Under the pieces are notes generated by a model, which worked only from the letters and a program-made list of their open reading frames with translations, ran no database searches and was not told the DNA's origin. A stretch of DNA of 34,836 nt from IMG/VR virus record IMGVR_UViG_3300021519_000031, positions 1 through 34,836 of that record; one strand, given 5' to 3'. The position numbers and the translations under genes were made by a program. Within the stretch, counting starts at the first letter, position 1. Each line of letters starts with the position of its first letter. This document shows positions 28,386 through 34,836 of the stretch, piece by piece. The DNA is from a virus.

Positions 28386-30095
28386 ATGAAAAAAGTTTTT
28401 GCGTTATTGTTTGTGCCATTCATGCTGGCGCGAGCACAGTATCCCGTTTACACATTTTATCCTCAAGCCATCACACAGAACATTCATGGTGGGGCGATAC
28501 AAAAGAATGATACTGTTCAGGTGACCATTAAGGTGAATGCCAATGGCAGTACGTTGCGCTCCACCTATTTTGATTTTCAACATCAATACACCGCTATTTC
28601 ATTAATTGATGTGACGATGGCAGCAGCAGGTGCTCAGGGGTCTGCGCTTCCTACAGGAACCAGTACAAGTGTGCAGAATTATTTCTATCAGAATTGCAAA
28701 TTGAATAGAAGCACCCAGAACACCACGACAAGTAGCTGGACCAATTATCAAAATGCCAATTACACCTGTAATGCAAACACCGCCCCGAACGATGCCATTA
28801 ATCGTATCATGGCAACTGTATCAGGTAATAGCAATTTGGGTAATGGTGATTACATGTATTTGCGCTTTAGAATTACCAACATTACGGCAGGATTCCCGTA
28901 TGATTCCATTCGCATGAATTTCGCGGCAGGATATCAAAGTAATGGTAATCAACAGACCTCAACTCTCGGTGAGCCCCACGCTTCATGGGTGCAACTTGCG
29001 GCAGGGGCAAACAACCTCATAACAGGAAACATTGCACTCCCCGCAAACTTAACCGTGTTGCCCAAAGTTATGATGCTGGATAGTTTAACCAACGCATTTG
29101 TAGCAAGCACCTCGTTAACCAGCGAAGGCAATTTCGGATTCAGTACGGAGCTACAACCCAACACAAAATATAAAATGTATTTGGTGTGGACTGCTGATAG
29201 TTTAGCAAAGCTCTCGACCCAAGCCACGACACTCTCTGACTACACAATGGCATTTCAAGAATTTCTGTCACAGAATCTTGATAAGACCTATAAGAACAAC
29301 AATTTAACTCGTGGTGTTCGCTACAAGGCAGCGGATGTGACTCTTGATGGTGTGTTTGACGGTAGTGATGTGCAACTCTTATTCAACGCAGTCACCGGGC
29401 TTGATACTATACTCGCGCCCCCAAGTGGTGCAACATCCTCATGGGATTACCCCAGTGTATATCTGCTTCCTGTCGCAGTGTTTGATAGTCTTAGCGCAGA
29501 CAAGTGGAACAATACAGTGACATCTTGGCCCAATCATTACGGACTCACAACGTCAAATTCCACGCAGACCATCAATTTAAAATACTTGTTGTTAGGTGAC
29601 CCAAACTTATCCATGTCCTCACCCTTGAGTGCAGGATATAATTTACGGATGGCAAACCTCAGTACAGCAACACCTTCCATTGATGTAAATCTTGCTAACA
29701 CGATTGTCACCAATAATCAAATCACCATTCCCTTTGCTGTTGATACCAAGGGTGTGTCTGTCACGGGGCTACAATTTGAAATCACCTATGACGCCACGAA
29801 GGTGAAGTTTGACCGTCTTGACATAAACACTCCAAGTTGGATATCCTTCGTGAACAATGGCGTGGGACATATTAAATTTGGAGCGTTCGACAAGGATTTA
29901 AAAGTTGCCATCACAGGAAAGGTGACACCGTTCAACATGGTGTTCTCTGCAATTGGAAGCGGCGTTGATATGAATTCTCAGGTAAGTATTAGTCCCATCA
30001 TGGATGCATCAGACAGTAAAGGAAATCACGTTAATATCAATCTCAATACACCGATTATCAAATTAATCGGCGCCAACAATTTTCGGAAACCATAA
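28386..30095 (+). CDS. Large secreted protein with cohesin-like and dockerin-like segments
   Basis: A 569-residue protein with a signal peptide (KKVFALLFVPFMLARAQ). Residues about 38-185 (VQVTIKVNANGS..FDFQHQYTAISLIDV) and about 437-560 (IPFAVDTKGVSVTGLQFEITYDATKVKFD) look like cohesin-type beta sandwiches. VTLDGVFDGSDVQLLF near 318-334 resembles one dockerin calcium loop. Cohesin and dockerin modules bind each other and are used to build extracellular complexes. The protein may self-assemble or decorate the host surface, virion or lysate. The match is by layout, not by search. No catalytic domain is seen. Confidence 0.62.
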   Translation: MKKVFALLFVPFMLARAQYPVYTFYPQAITQNIHGGAIQKNDTVQVTIKVNANGSTLRSTYFDFQHQYTAISLIDVTMAAAGAQGSALPTGTSTSVQNYFYQNCKLNRSTQNTTTSSWTNYQNANYTCNANTAPNDAINRIMATVSGNSNLGNGDYMYLRFRITNITAGFPYDSIRMNFAAGYQSNGNQQTSTLGEPHASWVQLAAGANNLITGNIALPANLTVLPKVMMLDSLTNAFVASTSLTSEGNFGFSTELQPNTKYKMYLVWTADSLAKLSTQATTLSDYTMAFQEFLSQNLDKTYKNNNLTRGVRYKAADVTLDGVFDGSDVQLLFNAVTGLDTILAPPSGATSSWDYPSVYLLPVAVFDSLSADKWNNTVTSWPNHYGLTTSNSTQTINLKYLLLGDPNLSMSSPLSAGYNLRMANLSTATPSIDVNLANTIVTNNQITIPFAVDTKGVSVTGLQFEITYDATKVKFDRLDINTPSWISFVNNGVGHIKFGAFDKDLKVAITGKVTPFNMVFSAIGSGVDMNSQVSISPIMDASDSKGNHVNINLNTPIIKLIGANNFRKP

Positions 30096-30470
30096 ATGAA
30101 AAAACTTCTCGTTTTCTCCACAATTTTCATTATGAGTTGCACAGTTGATAATCATCCCATGGCACCCCAAGTGATTATCAATGACATGACATTGGGTGCA
30201 AAATCCATGTCCACCGTTATTGCAAGCATTTCAGAGAAAGTAACAACAGGAAAAGTAACAATCACCATGACGGTGACACCTGGTGCCATGTATAGCTTAC
30301 AGTTAACCGACATGCAAAATAAAGTGATAAATAATGAAGGATTCACAGCAAACACAATCACGCTCGTAAAGTTATTGGATTACACAAATGTTCCCACCGG
30401 GACATATGATTTAACACTTATGGACACAAGTGGGAACAGCAGTAAGATTCCCGTCATCATTCAACGCTAG
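30096..30470 (+). CDS. Lipoprotein with Ig-like beta domain
   Basis: A 124-residue protein whose ATG follows the previous TAA directly. The signal peptide ends in the lipobox FIMSC with Cys15 as probable lipid anchor. The mature part is a run of Thr/Val-rich strands (GKVTITMTVTPGAMYSLQLTD, PTGTYDLTLMDTSGN), like an Ig-fold or a type IX-style C-terminal sandwich. Likely anchored in the outer or inner membrane as part of the export module. Role unknown. Confidence 0.65.
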   Translation: MKKLLVFSTIFIMSCTVDNHPMAPQVIINDMTLGAKSMSTVIASISEKVTTGKVTITMTVTPGAMYSLQLTDMQNKVINNEGFTANTITLVKLLDYTNVPTGTYDLTLMDTSGNSSKIPVIIQR

Positions 30471-30478
30471 GAGACACC

Positions 30479-30754
30479 ATGTCTGAAGAAAAGAAAGAAG
30501 AAAGCGCAATGTCAGGCTTGAAGAAAGCAATCATTAGTGCTATTACATTACTTGTCACCACACTTGCGGGATTGCTTGTGACGAAAGTTGCTGGAGGAGA
30601 AAAGAAAGAAGCTGCTCCTGCTCCTGCCGCCGCCGCCGTCGCGCCAAGCATCATCATTAATAATAGTCAATCAAATAGTGGCGGCGGTGCAGCACCTGCT
30701 AAAAAACTAGAGGAGAAGAAAGATGGCTGGACGAAAAAAGAACCCAAGTGGTAG
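30479..30754 (+). CDS. Small membrane protein with Ala/Pro-rich linker
   Basis: A 91-residue protein: acidic/basic start (MSEEKKEESAMSG), one membrane helix at about residues 15-40 (AIISAITLLVTTLAGLLVTKVAG), an Ala/Pro stretch, SIIINNSQSNSGGG, then a Lys-rich tail. No cleavable signal is obvious, so it may sit in the inner membrane. AGGAGACACC precedes the ATG. Could link export proteins to the inner membrane. Function unknown. Confidence 0.55.
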   Translation: MSEEKKEESAMSGLKKAIISAITLLVTTLAGLLVTKVAGGEKKEAAPAPAAAAVAPSIIINNSQSNSGGGAAPAKKLEEKKDGWTKKEPKW

Positions 30755-30791
30755 CAAGAATTCGCTTCTAATAGGAGTATCACACGTATGA
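30723..30791 (+). CDS. Possible 22-residue basic leader peptide
   Basis: MAGRKKNPSGSKNSLLIGVS then HV, overlapping the end of the preceding gene and ending on a TGA that overlaps the CsgG-like ATG (ATGA at 30788). GAGGAGAAAG precedes its ATG. It could act as a translational coupling leader for the CsgG-like gene. Short enough that chance is possible. Confidence 0.35.
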   Translation: MAGRKKNPSGSKNSLLIGVSHV

Positions 30792-31498
30792 AGAAATTCT
30801 TAATGTTGTTGGTTACACCCCTTGTGCTTCATGCCCAAGTGGTAGGTTCAACGAAAACCGAAGATTACAAAGCATCTTTTGAAAAGAAGATTAGCATTGA
30901 TAGTTTGATGGATTACAACGGACCGAAGATTCCTATACAGCTCTTGAATGTAGGTATTGGCGAAGATGTCTTTGCCTCATATCCTGAACTCAAGGATAAG
31001 CGTGTGGGTTTAGGTGTAACCAACATCATTGTAGAATTTCTTGAAGAAACAAATCGCTTCACGTTCACCGAAGATAAAACAGAAATCAAGAACAGAATGG
31101 TGAAGCAGTTTCAAGCTTCCCAGTCAGGATTCACGAAGGATAAGCTGGACGGGGCAGGAAAGATTCGCTTGGCCCATTACTTTGTATATGCGGAAGTGTA
31201 TGATTTCTCTGTCTCCGAAGACGAGACCATTAATATGAAAGATGGTGTCAAGAATAAAGTTGTCACACGATTAGGATTACAAATTAAGTTTGTTGATGCA
31301 GAAACAGGCGAGTATTTCACAGGGTCTGGGTTGGGCGAAGCCAAGACCGTGCGTGAATTAACGCTGATGAATGATGCAAATTTCAGTGAGGTGAAGTTTA
31401 ACCAAAGCACCATTGGTACAACGACAAAGAAAGCGTTGGAAGATGCGGCTGCGAAAATCTTAACACGTATGGTTAAGAAGGGACTATTCAAAAAATGA
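30788..31498 (+). CDS. CsgG-like curli secretion family protein
   Basis: A 236-residue exported protein (signal peptide about residues 1-16, VLHA then Q). IPIQLLNVGIGEDVFASYPELKDKRVGLGVTNIIVEFLEETNRFTFTED matches the CsgG ring-forming fold, and the C-terminal STIGTTTKKALEDAAAKILTRMV is the family's final helix region. Canonical CsgG is an outer-membrane lipoprotein that exports curli subunits; this one lacks the lipobox cysteine, so anchoring may differ. CsgG-like genes occur in some marine T4-like phages (from memory). It lies centrally in a run of exported proteins. No CsgA-like curlin subunit is seen here. Confidence 0.72.
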   Translation: MKKFLMLLVTPLVLHAQVVGSTKTEDYKASFEKKISIDSLMDYNGPKIPIQLLNVGIGEDVFASYPELKDKRVGLGVTNIIVEFLEETNRFTFTEDKTEIKNRMVKQFQASQSGFTKDKLDGAGKIRLAHYFVYAEVYDFSVSEDETINMKDGVKNKVVTRLGLQIKFVDAETGEYFTGSGLGEAKTVRELTLMNDANFSEVKFNQSTIGTTTKKALEDAAAKILTRMVKKGLFKK

Positions 31499-32121
31499 AA
31501 AAATTCTTAATGCTGTTTGTTGCAGTATCGTCAATACAGGCACAAGATACGGTACGAGTGAAGCATGACAACTATATCTCCGTCTATTCCAAGTCGAAGC
31601 ATTATCCCCTCATGGTCGAGTGGTGGGATACAAAAGACAAGGTGGCATGTAAAAATCAACTCACACGTATTGATAAGTTTGCGCCCGATCCCTTGGCATT
31701 AAAGGACAGTGATTTAGGAAAGGATTATGTGGGCTCTGGATTAGACCGAGGACACATGAGTCCTGCCGCTGACAATGAATGTTCTGGAAAGAAAGTCTTG
31801 GAAGAAGCCTTCTACTTCACCAACATGGTGCCCCAATACCACTCGTTAAATGCGGGGGATTGGAAATCCGTAGAAACGTTTTGCCGACAACTGGCAACTC
31901 AATACGATTCCGTCCATATCTGGGCGGGTGCAGTGGGTGATGCCGAGCACATCAAGGGATTGGTCATCCCTACGAAAAATTGGAAAGTCATGTATGTTCC
32001 TAAAACACAGACTTGGTATGCGTATATCTTTGAAAACACGAAGGCGAAACCTGTTGGGGTTCTGCCTCACGTGGTAACAGTAGAGGCTGTTACAAAACTT
32101 ACCCAATTCAAATTTAAATGA
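31495..32121 (+). CDS. Exported DNA/RNA non-specific endonuclease (NUC/EndoG family)
   Basis: A 208-residue nuclease with a signal peptide ending SSIQA then Q (about residues 1-17). The family motif DRGHMSPAAD lies at residues 84-93, with His87 as general base. YFTNMVPQYHSLNAGDWKSVE (107-127) supplies the metal-binding Asn119. Such magnesium-dependent nucleases cut single- and double-stranded DNA and RNA without sequence preference. Export keeps it away from phage DNA in the cytoplasm and would place it in the periplasm or outside. ATGA overlaps at both ends join it to CsgG-like and barrel genes. Possible roles: blocking superinfecting DNA, or digesting extracellular nucleic acid. Confidence 0.85.
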   Translation: MKKFLMLFVAVSSIQAQDTVRVKHDNYISVYSKSKHYPLMVEWWDTKDKVACKNQLTRIDKFAPDPLALKDSDLGKDYVGSGLDRGHMSPAADNECSGKKVLEEAFYFTNMVPQYHSLNAGDWKSVETFCRQLATQYDSVHIWAGAVGDAEHIKGLVIPTKNWKVMYVPKTQTWYAYIFENTKAKPVGVLPHVVTVEAVTKLTQFKFK

Positions 32122-33620
32122 AAAAACTCCTTAGCACAACCGTATTATTTGCGATTGTCCTGAGTTCTCTTTTTGTTACAAGTTGTAAAGCACAAGTCAT
32201 TGTCCAAACATGGGTTGACCCATGCGATAATTCAGTCAAGACATACACATTTCCTATTACAGGACCAGGTGTTGTTGTTTTGTATCGCGGCAATGCCAAG
32301 CTGTTTACTGCAAAACAAGCGAATAGTGGTGAGTTAATGGCATGGGTATCACAGATAACAGCAACTGTGCCTTGCCCCATCACAACAAACACAGTGGTCA
32401 CACAAGCCGCGACAACAGCGGCGACCAGTGCGGCAACAGCGGCAGCAAGTAGCGCGGCAACAGCGGCAGCCTCAAGTGCCGCAAGCAGTTCTGCAAGTTC
32501 AGCAGCAAGTAGCGCAGCAAGTGGTGCGGCAACGGCGGCAGCGTCTGCTCCAGTTCCTGTTCCTACTGCTCCTCCTCCACCAACACCTGCGGCGCCGGCC
32601 CCAGCCCCAGCGCCCGCTCCTGCAGAACCTGCACCTGCTCCTAAAACAGAAGCGGCACCTGCACCTGCGGCAAAATCAGAACCTGCGCCTGAACCTAAAA
32701 CTGAAGCAAAGACGGAAACAAAAACGGAAAGTAAATCAGAAACGAAAAGTGAGAGCAAGTCGGAAAGCAAGTCAGAAGAAAAGAAATCTGAAAGTAAATC
32801 CGAAGAAAAGAAATCTGATGAGAAGAAGTCTGATGACAAGAAAAAAGAAGAGGAAAAGAAAAAAGCACAAGCACGGGTGAATCCCATGATGCTTGCCTCT
32901 GATTTAACAACAGGACAACAGGCTGATGGTAGTCTTGCGTCCATTGTGACTGTGGGTGTGTCACAGTCATCGTTAATGGGTGACAAGAGTTATGGTGCAA
33001 CAGGCATGATTTGGAGCACACTTGACCAAGGAGCAATATCATTAGCATACACTAAGATGAATTTCAAAAAAGGGAAATTGAATTACATTAGTGCATATTC
33101 AAGCACAAGTGCCTATTTAAAAGGAACGTTAATGACAATGGTGGGATACACCTGGGTGAAGCCTCATGCGCGTTTTGGTGTGTTTGGTGTTTCAACGGGT
33201 GTGATTGGCTTGTTTGTGCCTGAGAAAATTGATAGATATATCACAGACAGTTTGGAAGTATCACAATGGTTGCTAGAGCATAACGTCACAATGAAAACAC
33301 GCCCTGACACCATTCATGACAAACATACCACATATCATTCCAGCTTTGCAACATCCGCAGTGGCATTTTGGATGCATCCTCCCATTAACATCAATGAGAA
33401 AATCACTGTCTCACCACAACTCTTTGTCATGGGGTCACCCATCTCATATAACAGTGTCACAGGTCTTTCAACCAATCAAACATTTGGCACCATGATGGGT
33501 ACATCGCTTGATTATAAAATCACCAAGCGGTTTGGCATTTCTAGCGCATGGCGTATCATGATGATGCCTGGCACAAAAGCATTAAATAATTTAATGATAG
33601 GGTCTCGGATTATGCTCTGA
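32118..33620 (+). CDS. Lipoprotein with Ala/Ser, Pro/Ala and Lys/Glu/Ser tracts and a barrel-like C-terminus
   Basis: A 500-residue protein with a lipobox (FVTSC, Cys23). A globular part of about residues 24-90 comes first. Low-complexity regions follow: Ala/Ser (about 95-145), Pro/Ala (145-175), then Lys/Glu/Ser (195-255). The C-terminal half (about 260-500) consists of amphipathic strands with Gly/Ser turns (SIVTVGVSQSSLMGDKSYGATGMIWST, ISLAYTKMNFKKG, ARFGVFGVSTGVIGL, KRFGISSAWRIM), as in outer-membrane beta barrels or autotransporter-like proteins. It could span or coat the outer membrane. The final residues SRIML do not end in the usual Phe. Final gene of the late operon. Confidence 0.62.
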   Translation: MKKLLSTTVLFAIVLSSLFVTSCKAQVIVQTWVDPCDNSVKTYTFPITGPGVVVLYRGNAKLFTAKQANSGELMAWVSQITATVPCPITTNTVVTQAATTAATSAATAAASSAATAAASSAASSSASSAASSAASGAATAAASAPVPVPTAPPPPTPAAPAPAPAPAPAEPAPAPKTEAAPAPAAKSEPAPEPKTEAKTETKTESKSETKSESKSESKSEEKKSESKSEEKKSDEKKSDDKKKEEEKKKAQARVNPMMLASDLTTGQQADGSLASIVTVGVSQSSLMGDKSYGATGMIWSTLDQGAISLAYTKMNFKKGKLNYISAYSSTSAYLKGTLMTMVGYTWVKPHARFGVFGVSTGVIGLFVPEKIDRYITDSLEVSQWLLEHNVTMKTRPDTIHDKHTTYHSSFATSAVAFWMHPPININEKITVSPQLFVMGSPISYNSVTGLSTNQTFGTMMGTSLDYKITKRFGISSAWRIMMMPGTKALNNLMIGSRIML

Positions 33621-33650
33621 AATGCACGGACAGTGTAGGATTCGACCCCA
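33621..33650 (-). pseudogene. Inverted copy of the tRNA-Ser(ACU) 3' end
   Basis: Bases 33621-33645 are the exact reverse complement of 26600-26624 (T-loop through acceptor, discriminator and six flanking bases). Continuing to 33650, 29 of 30 bases match. It starts immediately after the TGA of the barrel gene. There is no 5' half, so it is a fragment in opposite orientation to the tRNA. Confidence 0.88.
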
Positions 33651-33676
33651 AAGTTGTTGTATAGCAACAGATTACG

Positions 33677-33700
33677 TCCCCACTTGACAACAGGTGGGGA
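33677..33700. repeat. 7-bp palindrome enclosing the -35 box
   Basis: TCCCCAC (33677-33683) and GTGGGGA (33694-33700) are perfect inverted repeats whose 10-base loop begins with the TTGACA of the promoter below. It could be a repressor site, or the terminator of the late operon because TTGTTG follows. Confidence 0.6.
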
Positions 33701-33712
33701 TTGTTGTATATT
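33684..33712 (+). promoter_or_regulatory. Early sigma70-type promoter of the right-end operon
   Basis: TTGACA (33684-33689), 17-base spacer, TATATT (33707-33712). Same boxes and spacing as the other early promoters. It reads into the small-gene operon starting at 33745. Confidence 0.82.
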
Positions 33713-33744
33713 TCATACATACACTTACTGGAGATTGTCACGAA

Positions 33745-33954
33745 ATGAACAAGTATTATCAAGAACAATTCATGTACTTGGTAGGACAGTTGTCTCCTGA
33801 AAACTTGCATTGTGACGGAGAAATTTCACATGCCGAAGCAAATCGCAAGCACCGGGCGCTCAGAAAGACATGGAGCGCATTGGAAACACAGGTGGGGCGT
33901 AAAGTCACTGAATATGAAATTATTGGCAATCATTTTGGGAAAACCTACGCATGA
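33745..33954 (+). CDS. Unknown 69-residue early protein
   Basis: A soluble, mostly helical protein (MNKYYQEQFMYLVGQLSPEN start) with several His and basic residues (HAEANRKHRALRKTW). The start is the ATG at 33745 with CTGGAG upstream; the longer in-frame reading begins inside the promoter. First gene after a strong early promoter, so it may be a host-takeover protein. No family recognised. ATGA overlap with the SWIM-like gene. Confidence 0.6.
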   Translation: MNKYYQEQFMYLVGQLSPENLHCDGEISHAEANRKHRALRKTWSALETQVGRKVTEYEIIGNHFGKTYA

Positions 33955-34217
33955 TTATCATTCAGTCCCCGGTGCCCCCTGCCATTGCACATATTGGTGA
34001 TAGAACCATTGTGGTGCCCAGCTGGGTGGAAGTACCTGCAGGCACCACATTGGATATGATTCAGTGGGAACGTCCCATACTGGTGAAATCCGAGGTTGCA
34101 AAGCATCATGTAGGCAAGTATATTATACAGGTACATGGGAATGGGCGCGTGACCTGCGATTGCCCAGGGTACACGTTTCGAAAAAAGTGTAAACATTCTG
34201 CTCAATTCATTAGGTGA
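33951..34217 (+). CDS. SWIM-type zinc-finger protein
   Basis: An 88-residue protein. The C-terminal GRVTCDCPGYTFRKKCKHS (residues about 66-84) is a CxC...CxH SWIM zinc finger, a module that binds DNA or protein. The N-terminus (IIIQSPVPPAIAHIGDRTIVVPSWVEVP) is beta-rich and contains a short conserved phage-type strand pair. ATGA coupled to the gene before it. Small SWIM proteins occur in T4-like phages. Target unknown. Confidence 0.72.
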   Translation: MIIIQSPVPPAIAHIGDRTIVVPSWVEVPAGTTLDMIQWERPILVKSEVAKHHVGKYIIQVHGNGRVTCDCPGYTFRKKCKHSAQFIR

Positions 34218-34221
34218 CACA

Positions 34222-34425
34222 ATGATTAATACCGATTGGTTCAAAAATATGTTTTTCAAATATGAATATTGTGTGGGGTGCAAGGAACGCACCAAGACGT
34301 TGAAAGCAACCCATATTCAATTTAGGAAACATTACATTGAAGGTGTTGGGCAGTTGTGTGATGCATGTTATGACAATCTTTTTCCCCATAGGACAGGAGA
34401 ATATCGGACATATGAAAACCAATGA
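34222..34425 (+). CDS. Small zinc-ribbon protein
   Basis: A 67-residue protein with two CxxC knuckles, CVGC (17-20) and CDAC (46-49), about 25 residues apart, forming a zinc ribbon. The N-terminus is aromatic (MINTDWFKNMFFKYEY) and the tail charged. It follows the SWIM-type gene in the same early operon and overlaps the next gene by 14 bases. Function unknown. Confidence 0.62.
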   Translation: MINTDWFKNMFFKYEYCVGCKERTKTLKATHIQFRKHYIEGVGQLCDACYDNLFPHRTGEYRTYENQ

Positions 34426-34657
34426 CCTTAAGAAGGGATGTCGGGTGTTGCTAGAAAACGGGTGGTATGCCACGATTCAGGACAACATAAAGGGGAACAC
34501 GCGACTCATGACGGTGGAAGGACATGTCACGGAAATGGGAAGTGTGTATAGCCATGACATTGTGCAAGCGGAAGTGAACAACCATTGGGTGACAGTTCAG
34601 CATACCCCGAATCAGGTTGAGTTGCGCGAGCGCGTGAGATTGTTTGATTTCTCATGA
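34412..34657 (+). CDS. Conserved small phage protein (RVLLENGWYATI type)
   Basis: An 81-residue protein from the ATG at 34412, chosen over upstream ATGs inside the zinc-ribbon gene. KKGCRVLLENGWYATIQDNIKGNTRLMTVEGHVTEMGSVYSHDI is a compact beta fold that I recognise from small conserved proteins of T4-like phages. GGACAGGAG upstream gives a ribosome site. Role unknown. ATGA overlap with the next gene. Confidence 0.62.
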   Translation: MKTNDLKKGCRVLLENGWYATIQDNIKGNTRLMTVEGHVTEMGSVYSHDIVQAEVNNHWVTVQHTPNQVELRERVRLFDFS

Positions 34658-34836
34658 CCTTACGACAATTTCGAAGCATGTGCTTGTTGGCAGGAGTTGC
34701 ATATTTCTACGCGGGAGCACAGTTTTTCATGAACAACACGTGGAAACAGTTGGTGTTGGGATTCGTTGCAGAAGTGTGTATGCTGGCAGGCGTCATGCTC
34801 ATTGAACATGCATTTCACTCACAAGGAGAAAAAACA
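34654..34836 (+). CDS. Two-helix membrane protein, 3' partial
   Basis: The frame opens at the ATG at 34654 (ATGA overlap with the previous stop) and runs off the window with no stop, giving at least 61 residues. Hydrophobic segments at about residues 9-25 (CLLAGVAYFYAGAQFF) and 33-50 (LVLGFVAEVCMLAGVML) suggest two membrane helices. It would be a small inner-membrane protein made early. The full length is unknown. Confidence 0.58.
   Translation, partial: MTLRQFRSMCLLAGVAYFYAGAQFFMNNTWKQLVLGFVAEVCMLAGVMLIEHAFHSQGEKT

Noticed and set aside
32114-32986. Long minus-strand frame of about 290 codons opposite the barrel lipoprotein gene
   Set aside because: It mirrors the Ala/Ser, Pro and Lys/Glu/Ser low-complexity tracts, giving runs of Ser/Phe/Ala; all neighbours are on the + strand and the + frame has a signal peptide and domains.

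Overview
The window looks like an interior piece of a large T4-type (myovirus-like) phage genome. All 57 protein genes I call and all 24 tRNAs lie on the + strand, packed tightly with many ATGA or TAATG stop/start overlaps. T4-type hallmarks are a gp61-like primase (9309-10322), a T4 RNase H-like 5' nuclease (18542-19429), TATAAATA late promoters, collagen-like and DIPHPS-type fibre proteins, and short MKTFKEF-type proteins. The host is probably Gram-negative: the phage encodes lipoproteins with lipoboxes, a CsgG-like protein, an LpxH-like phosphoesterase and an outer-membrane-barrel-like protein. Clear Shine-Dalgarno sites and TTGACA-N17-TATATT promoters point away from a Bacteroidetes-type host. 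The exact host cannot be read from the sequence.

Layout. (1) 1-4595: lysis and unknown genes. These are a GH19 endolysin cut by the left edge, a holin-like protein, a small zinc-ribbon protein, a DUF2589-like pair, a membrane coiled-coil protein, a DUF6321-like protein and a nucleotidyltransferase. (2) 4616-9249: virion and late genes behind TATAAATA promoters. These include a collagen-like fibre with 63-bp repeats, an Ig-tailed structural protein and several small conserved T4-type proteins. (3) 9260-17082: DNA and nucleotide metabolism (primase, ThyX, MazG-like, B12-dependent RNR, thioredoxin), interleaved with a GT2 glycosyltransferase, an LpxH-like phosphoesterase, a fibre-tip protein, a GIY-YIG nuclease and a four-helix membrane protein. 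(4) 17108-19928: an early operon ending in the RNase H gene, which appears to start on AUU. (5) 19939-27080: 24 tRNAs covering 18 amino acids (no Met or His), interrupted by small membrane and zinc proteins, a homing endonuclease, a GroES-like co-chaperonin, UvsE, a GT-like protein and a methyltransferase. (6) 27125-33620: a small lipoprotein, a YkuK-type nuclease, then a late-promoter operon of exported proteins: cohesin/dockerin-like protein, lipoproteins, CsgG-like protein, signal-peptide nuclease and a barrel lipoprotein. (7) 33684-34836: an early operon of small proteins running off the right edge.

How it fits together. Early genes appear to use a shared sigma70-type promoter (five intergenic copies). 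Late genes use TATAAATA. The RNR, thioredoxin, ThyX and MazG set would supply dNTPs for the primase/RNase H replisome. The tRNA array would support translation and appears to be a hot spot for gene gain: three tRNA fragments sit inside it next to inserted genes. A fourth fragment, the 3' end of tRNA-Ser, lies inverted 7 kb away just after the export operon, so that operon sits between inverted copies of a tRNA end. The export operon is the best candidate for an undescribed system: a phage-encoded late envelope/secretion module carrying a periplasmic or extracellular nuclease.
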